This document shows, one piece after another, positions 1-8,455 of a stretch of 15,475 nucleotides of DNA (within the stretch, counting starts at the first letter, position 1; every line of letters starts with the position of its first letter). A program made the position numbers and the translations under genes. The notes beneath the pieces were generated by a model. That model was not told the origin of the DNA and searched no databases. It saw only the letters and a program-made list of their open reading frames with translations. Source of the stretch: Coemansia sp. RSA 1804 (lineage: Eukaryota > Kickxellomycota > Kickxellomycetes > Kickxellales > Kickxellaceae); contig JANBTH010000524.1 in assembly GCA_027578815.1 (NCBI GenBank), positions 1-15,475 on the forward strand, given 5' to 3'.

Positions 1-12
1 TGGTGTAATGTT

Positions 13-249
13 TTAAGCCTGGATCTCAATTGCAGAAGCAGAACCAACTGCTGTAGTTGCAGTAGCCTTAGCTGTTGCATCATCATAGCCTTTATCTTTA
101 TAGCCTTTAGTAGCATCTTTTATAGCCTGGATTTTAGCCTTTCTTTCCGCATCTTCTTTTGTTGGTGCATAATTTTTCAAAGAAGAAGGCCCAGGCACAT
201 CTGGCAAAACATAAAGAATTTCAACTTTCCAATGCTTTAAGTTTGTCAT
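13..249 (-). CDS. Small hypothetical protein, 78 aa, Lys/Ala-rich
   Basis: This is a complete 78-codon frame that starts at an ATG (rc 247-249) and ends with TAA (rc 13-15). I do not recognise a family. The N-terminal third is mixed hydrophobic with the stretch HWKVEILYVLPDVPGP. The rest (about residues 28-70) is rich in Lys, Ala, Asp and Thr and is probably helical, with segments such as EDAERKAKIQAIKDATKGY. There is no signal peptide or membrane segment, so the product is probably cytosolic or nuclear. The amino-acid composition is balanced and protein-like, unlike the noise frames of the AT-rich flanks, and a plausible TATA box lies about 80 bp upstream on the same strand. It is divergent from the protease pseudogene at 849. 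Real-gene status is likely; function is unknown. Confidence 0.62.
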   Translation of the reverse strand: MTNLKHWKVEILYVLPDVPGPSSLKNYAPTKEDAERKAKIQAIKDATKGYKDKGYDDATAKATATTAVGSASAIEIQA

Positions 250-327
250 CTTTAATATTGTTAATTATCTGCTATGATAGAATATGATATAGAAAATTTT
301 ATTGTCATTTTGTATCGAAAATTGGTC

Positions 328-335
328 CTTATATA
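328..335 (-). promoter_or_regulatory. Candidate TATA box for the 78-aa gene
   Basis: Read on the minus strand, this is TATATAAG, about 80 bp upstream of the ATG at 249. The spacing resembles that of the TATA-like boxes before 849 and 3784. Its assignment as a core promoter is inference. Confidence 0.4.
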
Positions 336-767
336 TGTCCTCCGTACATTCGCCAATTGTTTTCTCCCTGCTAACAATTAAACTTTCTTTCTATACACTA
401 TTTCACATTAGAAAATATCTATACAGCGTTGCATTAAATTAAATGGAAACAGTCACAGTTTTTTAATAATGAAAGGAGGGTCTGTATAAAAGCAATGGAT
501 GCAAATCTCCCTACATTATCATATTAACCCAAATCTAATTGTAGGGTGACCTTACAATTTTGTATGTAAACAATTGGCCAGCCTGCTCAATATTAAATTG
601 TATGTAGCTTTTAGCCAATTTACTTTCTGTTTTTGTGCTACAATATATTTTTAATATTCTTTATCCAGAAACCATCCCATCCCCCATTGTCGACATCTGA
701 CAAACTCGATCTCGGATATTAAATTATTCTTGATTAGAGAATGGCAGTCAGCAGATATTAAATTGCT

Positions 768-775
768 TATATAGA
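768..775 (+). promoter_or_regulatory. Candidate TATA box of the protease-like pseudogene
   Basis: TATATAGA lies about 80 bp before the ATG at 849. A further TATAAAAG at 485-492 is too far away to be the obvious core element. The apparent retention of a promoter suggests the pseudogene may still be transcribed. Confidence 0.35.
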
Positions 776-848
776 CAGCCTCATGTTTTTATAAGCAAGG
801 TAATTTCTACACTCCTTTCTATCAGATAAAACACTATTACAGGCAGCG

Positions 849-1432
849 ATGCGTTTTTTGGTTGCCATAGACAGCATAGTTCTACTGTGCAGTCTGTCGG
901 CAGAAGCACACATATCACTAAACGGGCTACTACTCCAGATGTCATAAGCAATATAAAAGCATCAAAAAGAGGCTATCTGGCAAAAAACATGATTGCCATC
1001 TGCGAGGTAGGGCTTTTTATTAGTCTAGGCGGAGCTGTCGGCGCAGACTGTCTAGACTATACAAAGGGCAACACATTAGACACAACAGACAGTTACATGG
1101 TTTACGTTGACAATGGGATAGATGGAAAGGCAGACAAGTACAAGGTAGAGAATATAACAGTGCACCCGGACCTTTACCCAACAACAAAGGCAAACAACAT
1201 TGCCATGCTAAGATTCAACAACGAAAAAACGCTAGGTGGTTCAATAAAATTGGAATCACGCGCAAAACCTACTGAATCAAGAGGGTGTACATGAGAAGCA
1301 CAGTTACTGGTCTAGAGACTATGAGATAAACGAATTTCAATTCTGTATAGTCTAACTTGTAATCCAATGGCGGCTATTTACAATGCAGGCATGTACAAGT
1401 CTACAATCATTGAAGAAAATTCAATTAAATAA
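849..1432 (+). pseudogene. Decayed trypsin-fold (S1-like) secreted protein
   Basis: The frame from ATG 849 encodes a secretion signal (MRFLVAIDSIVLLCSLSAEA) but reaches a stop after 32 codons. At about 915-919 similarity-like sequence continues in another frame (TKRATTPDV...) to a TGA at 1292-1294, consistent with loss of one base. The body shows S1-peptidase landmarks: Cys pairs spaced 16 residues apart, as in the chymotrypsin C42-C58 disulfide, ending in GADC (1040-1051), and NNIAML (1193-1210), which matches the DIALL block. The catalytic His is therefore Asp (codon 1046-1048) and the catalytic Asp is Asn (1196-1198). Past the TGA, a protein-like remnant reading AIYNAGMYKSTIIEENSIK runs to TAA 1430-1432. 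The Ser-containing GDSGG block is absent, and about 584 bp is too short for a full S1 domain. Best reading: a frameshifted and internally deleted copy of a non-catalytic protease homologue. An intron is unlikely because no GT...AG pair is needed or obvious at the shift. A sequencing error at the first shift cannot be excluded. Confidence 0.6.
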
Positions 1433-1433
1433 A
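1428..1433 (+). terminator. AATAAA polyadenylation signal of the pseudogene
   Basis: A canonical AATAAA overlaps the last remnant stop codon (TAA 1430-1432). It faces the 3' signal of ORC5 about 30 bp away. Confidence 0.35.
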
Positions 1434-1459
1434 ACTATATATTTTGAGCTGTGCTTGGT

Positions 1460-1465
1460 TTTATT
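1460..1465 (-). terminator. ORC5: AATAAA polyadenylation signal of ORC5
   Basis: The plus-strand TTTATT reads AATAAA on the minus strand, about 132 nt past the ORC5 stop. ORC5 and the pseudogene are convergent here, and their transcript ends probably meet or overlap. Confidence 0.4.
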
Positions 1466-1596
1466 TGCTAATGGAAACTCATTTTTTCAAACTTTTACTT
1501 GGAATTTAAGAATGGCCAAGAACTAAAGCTAGAAAACAAATAATAATCACGGGCAGAAATGAAATTAGTAAAGAAACAGGGCTCATAGTCTTCGCT

Positions 1597-2991
1597 TTAT
1601 GCAAAGTCATAGAGGAAACGATCAACATCAAACTTCACGCTTCTTGAAATAGATCTGACAGACTCCAGACTAACGTTACATTTGCATTTTATTCCATCCA
1701 GCTTGTCGCCAGACGAGGTCTTCGACAACAGACGCAGTGTAACAAGAGAAGCAATCTGAATCTGGACATCAACCGAGCTGTCTGCAGGTTCTGATATTAT
1801 GCTGTAGAAGATAGCAAGCATGCGCTCAATGGCAAAGCTCTTGGGCCCAAGGAGCTGCTGTCTGTCCTTCCCGCCAAGAGAGTTTTCTGCGGCTGGTTTC
1901 CGTCCTCGGCGCCGTTTGCCGGTTTGCCCGGAACCCCGCGAAAAGTACTGCGCATCCAGTCTTGACGGATTATACGATGCCAGATACGATGCAATAACAA
2001 GAAACTTTGTGTAGTACGGAAGATCCAAACTGTCAGTAGATCCTTCTGCCATTTGGTAGATCGAGTGGGTGATGTCGTCTGGGTTGTTTTTAGCAGACGC
2101 AATGGCCGAGTTCTTTTGCCACTCAGATGTGGATATTTCGCGCAAGTAGAGGCGCTCAGAGGCAGCCGAAAAGTACGGCTGGCAGAGCTTGAAGAGCCTG
2201 GGAAACTCGCTTCGTGTTGCTTGCTTTTCAAAAACAGGCTGTACGAATTTAGGGTAGAGCATTGCAACCAGGTGTCGGAGCTCATTTAGATCCACACAGT
2301 TGCGGTGGAACACCTCGTAGATGGCATCAACAAACGTCATGAAAAACGGCATTGGCTCATCGGCTGGACAGTCCTTGGCCACTATGTCAAGGATCTGCTG
2401 TTTTGTGTATGATGGGAAGCAGATTGCAAAGGGCTCTGGCGCCCCGCCATGCCGTGGTCGAAATTTGTCCCAGATTACATTGGATATCAGCACAACAGAT
2501 ATGTTTGCACCCGTGAGCTCTGACAGCCGTAAAAGCGAGGTAAGGAGCATTGGACCTCGATCGCGGAGCCTTTCAGCCTGGTCAATAACCATATAATGCG
2601 TATCGTTTGCTCTGCGGCCACCGTCGGCAACAACCAGCAGATCGCGTATGTAGTTCACAAAATCCACAAGGTTTTCGCAGCGCGCGTAGTTTGCATAACG
2701 GTTGGAGGGCGAAGGCTTGTGTCCCGCCCACGAATTCAGTGTCCGCTCAAAGAGCAGTCTGGGAGTGAAGCACTCGATGCAGTTGACAAGCGCATACTGT
2801 TGTCCGTCTGGGTTGTACAGTTCAAAGAGTTCCCGAACAACCGAGGACTTTCCCGTTGCTGCTGGCCCATACACGAATATCCCTGGTGGCGTTGGGTCGT
2901 CTGGTTGTCCCAACAGAGCAAGAAGCTGGTCAATTTGCTCGTTGCGTCCTGGAAACTCCGACTCAAAATGCGAGGCTAATTCTACTGACAT
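1597..2991 (-). CDS. ORC5: Origin recognition complex subunit 5
   Basis: This 464-residue protein (human ORC5 is 435) is a subunit of the nuclear ORC, which marks replication origins and helps load the MCM2-7 helicase. Residues about 14-180 form an AAA+ domain. It has Walker A GPAATGKS (42-49), the ORC5-typical VNCIECFTPRLLFE block after it, a Walker B-like MVIDQAERLRD (134-144) with Gln where many AAA+ proteins have Glu, and WDKFRP (174-179), a hallmark of ORC5. The C-terminal region has DLNELRHLVAMLYPKF, LYLREISTSEW, LPYYTKFLVIASYLASYNP (324-342), LLGPKSFAIERMLAI and the ending FLYDFA, all ORC5-like. I chose the ATG at 2989-2991. The frame stays open to 3090, but those 33 residues are hydrophobic and AT-rich with no family counterpart, and MSVELASHFESEFPGR fits the family's N-terminus. 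The oddity is KRRRGRKP at 359-366. There are no introns. The gene is divergent from the CBM96-like gene. Confidence 0.95.
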   Translation of the reverse strand: MSVELASHFESEFPGRNEQIDQLLALLGQPDDPTPPGIFVYGPAATGKSSVVRELFELYNPDGQQYALVNCIECFTPRLLFERTLNSWAGHKPSPSNRYANYARCENLVDFVNYIRDLLVVADGGRRANDTHYMVIDQAERLRDRGPMLLTSLLRLSELTGANISVVLISNVIWDKFRPRHGGAPEPFAICFPSYTKQQILDIVAKDCPADEPMPFFMTFVDAIYEVFHRNCVDLNELRHLVAMLYPKFVQPVFEKQATRSEFPRLFKLCQPYFSAASERLYLREISTSEWQKNSAIASAKNNPDDITHSIYQMAEGSTDSLDLPYYTKFLVIASYLASYNPSRLDAQYFSRGSGQTGKRRRGRKPAAENSLGGKDRQQLLGPKSFAIERMLAIFYSIISEPADSSVDVQIQIASLVTLRLLSKTSSGDKLDGIKCKCNVSLESVRSISRSVKFDVDRFLYDFA

Positions 2992-3783
2992 TGGCTTGTA
3001 TAAATAATAAAAAATAAATACACCGAAAGAAAGAAGCGGTAAGAAAGTATAAAGATTGCTTGCCAAAGTGAACATATAATAAACAAACAACGCTGATTTG
3101 ATTTCAAATGCGCAGTAGAAGAAGCATGTGCATGGATTTATTGATTAGTTATCATCAAATTAACAACAGAACTGCAGCAATGCTGGATTGTGATTCCCTG
3201 ATTCTACGCTTTGCGATAATATTACCAGAACCCTGTCACATTGCTCAATGCACAAGGGTTGTTCAGCTTCACGATTCTCAAAAAAAACAATGTGTCATGG
3301 CCAGTGGATGAATTGACTCTCACATAGCAAACTCTGTACAAAGATTCTCAAGTATTGGCAACAACACCTTAAAGCAACAATTAGTAAATTATACATGATT
3401 GTCATGGCTGGTCGTGGGGGGAAAATGAGAAAACAATATGTAATTTAAGAAAAACAAGACAACGCAGATGTATAACAAAAGAAGAGTTGGTGGTCATTGC
3501 CTCCATTTGGTCTATTTTTGTGAATCGTGTGAATAAAAACACATACACAAGTATAATGCTTCAACATCTTCTTTTGTTTAAGAAAAATATGTTATGTTTT
3601 TGAGTTGAGTTCCTGGGAACGTGTTTTCTGAAGCATTGTTACTTGCATACCCACTTTTTGTTGAATCTTTGAAACATGTATAAAAGGCAAGCATAAAAGG
3701 ATGAACATGGTGATAGCTTTAAACTACTTTACATAATCCTTACTTGCTTTATTTTAGTTTGCCCAGCTCCGCAATAAACAACG
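2992..3783. other. Divergent intergenic region ORC5 / CBM96-like gene
   Basis: This 792-bp AT-rich spacer serves two divergent 5' ends. Next to ORC5 is an A-rich stretch (about 3001-3020) without a canonical TATA box. On the other side a clear TATA box lies at 3679-3686. A 67-codon frame at 3108-3311 has no protein-like features and I do not call it. There are no RNA genes, repeats or mobile-element ends that I can support. Confidence 0.5.
3679..3686 (+). promoter_or_regulatory. TATA box for the CBM96-like gene
   Basis: TATAAAAG lies 105 bp before the ATG at 3784, with a second TAAAAGG-like element at about 3694. A strong TATA box fits an inducible secreted-protein gene. The transcription start itself is not visible. 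Confidence 0.5.
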
Positions 3784-4344
3784 ATGAAGATTTTTGTAGC
3801 CATTGGAACCATTGCCTCTCTTGCAATGGCAGCCGAGTATTCAGTGCCGGTTACAAACGATGTTGGCATCATATACACACCAATGCTATGCGGTAACACA
3901 CAGTGCCCAATTACCAATTTGTCGGGAATGCCCCAGTACATGGCATACAGCGGAAACAGAGATTTAAGAAACATCCTCATGGGATTTGACCTACCTTCTA
4001 AAATATCCAATGTTGATGACATTGAAAGCTGCTACCTGGAGCTTCCAAAACCCATTACATCATCTAACGTTGCACCAAGCTCATACAAGTTGACTGTATC
4101 GCCTGTGACAAGCTCATATGACGCCAGAACTGTTACTGCATCAACAGCACCTATGCGTGGATCCTCCATTGCTGCCAACACGTATATGGATAATGTTGCG
4201 CCTGGACCTATTGACGTTACTGAAGCATGCAAGAATCCTGTAAAGGGCCAAGTTGCATTTTCGCTCGGCTCCTCTGGCTCACCCGTGTCATTCCCATCCA
4301 GCACTGGCGGATCCACGGCCAAGCTTGTTGTGAAAACAAAATAA
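3784..4344 (+). CDS. Secreted CBM96/DNRLRE-like domain protein
   Basis: This is a complete 186-residue frame beginning with a typical signal peptide (MKIFVAIGTIASLAMA, cleavage about residue 16-17), so it is predicted to be extracellular or in the cell wall. The mature part looks like one DNRLRE/CBM96-type beta-sandwich. It has NRDLRNILMGFDLPSKI (about 58-74), the arginine-containing motif followed by the 'FDL' strand; then SCYLELPKP, a VTEACK strand near 146-151, and a C-terminal beta-rich VAFSLGSSGSPVSF...TAKLVV. Four cysteines (MLCGNTQC, ESC, EAC) could form two disulfides. Known members of this family bind polysaccharides. No catalytic domain is present, so it could be a wall, adhesion or nutrient-binding protein; the ligand is unknown. 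It is a single exon with a strong upstream TATA box. I recognised the family from pattern, not from a search. Confidence 0.72.
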   Translation: MKIFVAIGTIASLAMAAEYSVPVTNDVGIIYTPMLCGNTQCPITNLSGMPQYMAYSGNRDLRNILMGFDLPSKISNVDDIESCYLELPKPITSSNVAPSSYKLTVSPVTSSYDARTVTASTAPMRGSSIAANTYMDNVAPGPIDVTEACKNPVKGQVAFSLGSSGSPVSFPSSTGGSTAKLVVKTK

Positions 4345-5152
4345 GCTCACAACATCTTATTATTTTCATAGCATTGTAAGCAGCGCTTGCTGCCATTATC
4401 TTTATCTTTATCTTTTCTATTCCATTGCATGCGTTGGTGTTTTATTGGTTTTATGAATTCAAATGAGGGACTATAACATAACAGCGCAGTAACATTAATT
4501 TCTCTTGTTTCAAAAAAGATATAGCCCCACTAGCATAAAATATGTGGCTTGGTTGCAAAAAACAACAACATTATTAGAAATACAACAAAAACATAGGTTA
4601 TATGCGGATATGAGTGCATACGAATAGACTTTAAGCTTTTGTATACCCAGATACAGCAATATCAATGCAGTCCAAAACATAAGAGTTGAACATCAACTCT
4701 GTTTACAGTGTTGAATCAATTGTGTTATACACAGATACCAAGAAAAAATATGACAATATAATATGCTGATACAGGGAGAGGATATATGCAGGTGCGTTAA
4801 ATGCATCCTTCAGTCCCCTTTCTCCATTGGCACTATCAATTGGTATTAGGCTTTGTTCTTTGACAAGAACACAAAAACACGTGGGTACCTATTTTATCAC
4901 CATGCTGAAAGGTTTTTGCTTCAATTCTCTTGATACAACGTCAATAGCGCATTAACATTGAAAAGAGTAGTAACCGACTACTGGCAATTACAAGAGAAGA
5001 GAAAAAACGCGGGGATTGCAAAAAAAAGAAAAAAAAGAGGGATGCCATGGGTCAGTACCGGATTTAGCAGTAAACATGGAAACAAAAAATAAAAACAAAA
5101 AATCCAATCCGACATTATTGCGCGTAAATAACAAAAAGAAGCTCGCAAGTCA

Positions 5153-5224
5153 TGGCAATGAGCTAAAAAAAGTAGGGACATATGACCACGCTTATCAACC
5201 ACACGTACCGACCAATAAGATTGG
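5153..5224 (+). repeat. Copy A of a duplicated CCAAT-containing module
   Basis: It contains TGGCAATGA (5153-5161), an A-run followed by GTAGGGACA (5165-5180), and CCAATAAGATTGG (5212-5224), an inverted CCAAT pair with a 3-nt spacer. The same three parts recur at 5667-5742 in a different order. CCAAT is the recognition sequence of the fungal HAP/CBF complex; that it is used here is inference. Confidence 0.45.
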
Positions 5225-5666
5225 CTTTCTCATTTCACATTTCAACACTTTTGTTAAAGAAAACGAAAATATACAGCTAGTTAAACGGGTTCGTTTGTGG
5301 TTTATAATAATATTTTCATCAATGACAAGGTAGCAATATTGGTATTGGAGCAATAAAAAAAGATATGCATTATTGCAAAGCATGCAGACGTTTGTTTTCT
5401 TGGTCGCTAACAAAAAACAGCCACAATTGAGACCACCTTGTAAAAGAAAACAAAACGTGAAATGTGGCCGCACAAACGAACCCACGGGCAAAAATAAACC
5501 AAAGAGATAGAATATGATTTGGGGGAGGATAGAATTCTCGCGACAGAAAAAAATGCCCAAGCATCAAGCATCAAGCATTTGGATGGTAAGATACGAGTGC
5601 CCCTCCCTCATTTTCAATATGCTAAATCTTTCCTCATATCCATTTTTTGCAGGCGATATTTTGGGA

Positions 5667-5742
5667 TTAGCCAATAAGAAATGCAAAGACAATTGGCTAA
5701 ATTACATACAGGAGCTAAATGGCAATGAAAAAAGTAGGGACA
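5667..5742 (+). repeat. Copy B of the duplicated CCAAT-containing module
   Basis: It contains a perfect 9-bp inverted repeat, TTAGCCAAT (5667-5675) and ATTGGCTAA (5692-5700), separated by 16 nt. TGGCAATGA (5720-5728) and AAAAAAGTAGGGACA (5728-5742) follow. The CCAATAAGA string at 5672-5680 is shared exactly with copy A. Confidence 0.45.
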
Positions 5743-6048
5743 ACATTCTTTCGAGTTAAATACAAGGTTTAAAGAATCGATTGGATTCATTATGTGGTAT
5801 CCAAAGGGTGTCACAAGCTGTAAAAACCATGCACACTAATTAAAAAATGGCTTGCCATTATTGTTGGGTCGGGTTGTTTTTGGAGCGATATGGCTACAAG
5901 CTCTTGGTGGCTCTTTTCTGTATCGTTTTACACTACGTATTGTAGGTAAAAAATTGGGTTTTTTGCTGCTTTAAGCCGTTGTGCTGGGCTGTCGTTTTTC
6001 TAATAACTCGATACTAGAGGAAGAATTACTAAAATATTCCCCATCGTA

Positions 6049-6081
6049 TCTCTCTCTCTCTTCTTCCTTTTTTTCTCCTCC
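6049..6081 (+). repeat. Polypyrimidine tract with (TC)6
   Basis: There are 33 consecutive pyrimidines, starting with six TC units. Such tracts are common in fungal promoters and leaders. No specific function is assigned. Confidence 0.5.
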
Positions 6082-7420
6082 ACAAACTTATTTTCTATTT
6101 AGTTTGAGCAAAAAGGTTTTTGTTTTATATCATCATTATTGCAGCGTTATTCTTGCTATAATCCGTTTAAAAATAGTAGCATCTAAAGGTAGTCCGCGTA
6201 TATGCTCTAGTGTACCAAAAGCATAGCAAACGCATACAGATACTGTTTTTATTATTTCTCCACATCGTAATCCTTTTTAGGCACTGTGTTTTAACATTTA
6301 CATTCTGCTCCACACAACGCAGAAAAGGTTATACGCGGGTACACACGCGCTTGGTTACGCTTTTTGTTTGGATTTCAGTCTTGATATTTATGTAATCCTG
6401 ACGGCAAGCGAAAAAAGCAAGTAATCTGGAAAGAAGAAAAAGCAGCAAAACGAAAACTAGTAATTACTAGCTTGTAACGCTCTTTTCTTTCTTTTTTTCT
6501 GTCCTTCGGTATTTTTATGCGTATTTTATATCCTCTTATTATCATTTACATTTCTTGATTCACACACGCTTTTAAAACACACACTGAAGCAAAAAGCAAA
6601 GGGGGTTTTTGTCGTGTGACTATTTTTCCATACCTAATCAAGGGAAGGTTTTCCTAATTGCTACTAGTGTGGTTACTTTACTCGTTTCCGGTGCGTAGTA
6701 ACTTGCGAACGGCTATACATCCGATAGTCTATTGATTATTCAAGACAGTTTCAAGGTATGTAGATGTGTATTCTGGTTTAAAAGTCAGCCCTTGTCATTT
6801 TGATTTTGGTAGCACATAGAGTCACGTTTTGATTTTGGACATCCATGAGAACGTGGCAGATAGTTCACAAGACTTCCACTCCCCCCTTCTAAAAAGGGAG
6901 CTGTGGGTAGATGACGAATTACTGTGGCAGATATGTGATCAAAATTTCCTTTTGAAAATATAAGGTCACCAAGGTTTTGATTCCATTTATGCTCTGTATT
7001 CTATAATCCTATCTTGTATGTTCTGTCGTTGCCTTTTTTTCTTTTTTCGTGGGAGAAACGGCAGTTCAGTAATTTCAAATTTTTCTCCCGTCCTTGCGTT
7101 ATTTGGCATATTTTATTGACAAAGGGAAGGGTAAAAGGTCCCTTCTTTTTGTCTCTTGTATTCAATCTATAACAAAATTTGTTCCCTAAAAGCTGTTTCC
7201 TTCAAAGACCCTCTACGGAAAAAAGATCCCCAATCAGACATATGGACAAGAATAACTTTGCTACACACATGAAATGCCTTTTTTGATTCAAAAGTTTAGA
7301 AAAACTATAGCACCACGCTACCCACGCATAGTACTGCTTTTCAGAATAACTGCTTTACTCTAACTAGTACTAGCCCCAGGTTTCCCCTCCTTGTTGTATA
7401 CTGACACTGTTTTGTGAGCA

Positions 7421-7427
7421 TATAAAC
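7421..7427 (+). promoter_or_regulatory. Possible TATA box of the DUF3020 gene
   Basis: TATAAAC is followed by a pyrimidine-rich stretch, a typical core-promoter look. It would give a leader of roughly 1 kb before the ATG at 8456, possibly spliced. A weaker TATATA at 7843-7848 is an alternative. Confidence 0.25.
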
Positions 7428-8455
7428 GGAGTATACCAGCTCATCCTACTTTGACATTTTGCTCAACAATCATTATTCTCCGTTATTCTCTTTCCCTTTT
7501 CTATCATATAGAAAAGAAACAAATTTCTACGACTCTGCCTACTGATAGCTTGTTTTTTCCTGCACATTTAATCTTCAAACAAATATTGTTATAAGCAATA
7601 ATTCCTTTAGCTGTAAGTAGATTGGTTCCACATAAGAGTAATCTATGGTTTAGAACAGCACATCCTCTTCCCCCTCTTTTTCTGCTAAATAAGTTGGCTA
7701 CTTTATAGCTTGCAATACCCAGAAAAACTCATAGTTTATCACATCTATCAGAGTTTGATCACAATGTTTCCCCGCCACTCTTGTTAACAGATATCTACGC
7801 CCAAGAACAACAAAAAAATAGAAACCAGGGCAAAGCAATGTTTATATACACTGTTTAAAGGAGATTCATATTCTCTCTGTTGATACATTCACGTATTTCT
7901 TCCACTGGTTCTTATTACATTTTGCCAAAATATTGTTTACGCAAAGTTCTTTATATTTCTTTTTTTGTCCCTTTTGTTTGCATCTTTTTTGGGCGGACGT
8001 GTTTTATTTGCGGTAAACTTCCAACCATCTTTTATTGTGCGTACCTGGAAACACATATTTGCGGATATACAACCTCTCTCTCCCCATCTCCCAAAAATGG
8101 GGGCGGGTCACAGTTAGATCATATATTGCAAACGGGTCTTGGATTGCGCATTTTTCATTACATTTTTATTCCTCCTTCCTGCTTCCTTCTCCTTGCCATT
8201 CCTTCCGTGTTTGTCAGAATCATCTAATGGCCGCGCACCGACCCCAATTAGTTGTCCTTTTTTTGTTGTTGCCAAACGTGTATCATAAACATTTTGTTTA
8301 TTTCTACTGTTTATCTTTTTCAACACTAAGAAACCAGAAGCCTGCGTGTTTTATATTACTTTATTTCCAACGCTATAGGATCGATTTACACACTGCCTGT
8401 AAAGAAAACAAAAAGTAAAGGGATTCCGGGAGATCAACATAAGAAAAGTGAGACG

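Larger units (their letters stand above)
250..848. other. Divergent intergenic region, AT-rich
   Basis: This 599-bp gap lies between two divergent 5' ends. It contains TATA-like boxes on both strands: minus 328-335, plus 485-492 and plus 768-775. It also holds several CCAAT/ATTGG pentamers, including ATTGGCC near 571 and TTAGCCAAT near 610 in inverted orientation. I see no credible coding frame and no tRNA-like B box. Confidence 0.5.
4345..8455. other. 4.1-kb AT-rich region without a credible gene
   Basis: Both strands hold only short, low-quality frames rich in Phe, Leu, Lys and Ser, as expected from AT-rich DNA. I see no tRNA-like B box, rRNA, transposon terminal repeats or domain motif. 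Visible structure includes an E-box CACGTG at 4878-4883, a duplicated CCAAT-containing module (5153-5224 and 5667-5742), a 33-nt pyrimidine tract (6049-6081), short repeated motifs (6798-6938), possible splice donors GTATGT (6756-6761) and GTAAGT (7613-7618), and a TATA-like box (7421-7427). Most of it is probably the promoter and long 5' leader of the gene at 8456 plus the 3' flank of the CBM96-like gene. An unrecognised non-coding RNA cannot be excluded. Confidence 0.55.

Noticed and set aside
1797..2979. Several frames on both strands within ORC5
   Set aside because: All overlap conserved ORC5 sequence and none has recognisable protein features.
3729..4322. Two minus-strand frames (97 and 96 codons) opposite the CBM96-like gene
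   Set aside because: They lie opposite a frame with a signal peptide and domain pattern; no independent support.
4978..6395. Cluster of 60-120-codon frames on both strands in the AT-rich region
   Set aside because: The composition is Phe/Leu/Lys-biased noise; starts and stops are random and no motif or splice-linked set emerges.
6881..6900. CCCCTT...AAGGG hairpin suspected as a terminator or RNA element
   Set aside because: The stem is short and imperfect and no transcript boundary depends on it.
7880..8418. Overlapping 115- and 127-codon frames just before the DUF3020 gene
   Set aside because: Pyrimidine-rich leader sequence gives Phe/Ser/Leu-rich noise. They could act as upstream frames in a leader but are not supported as genes.
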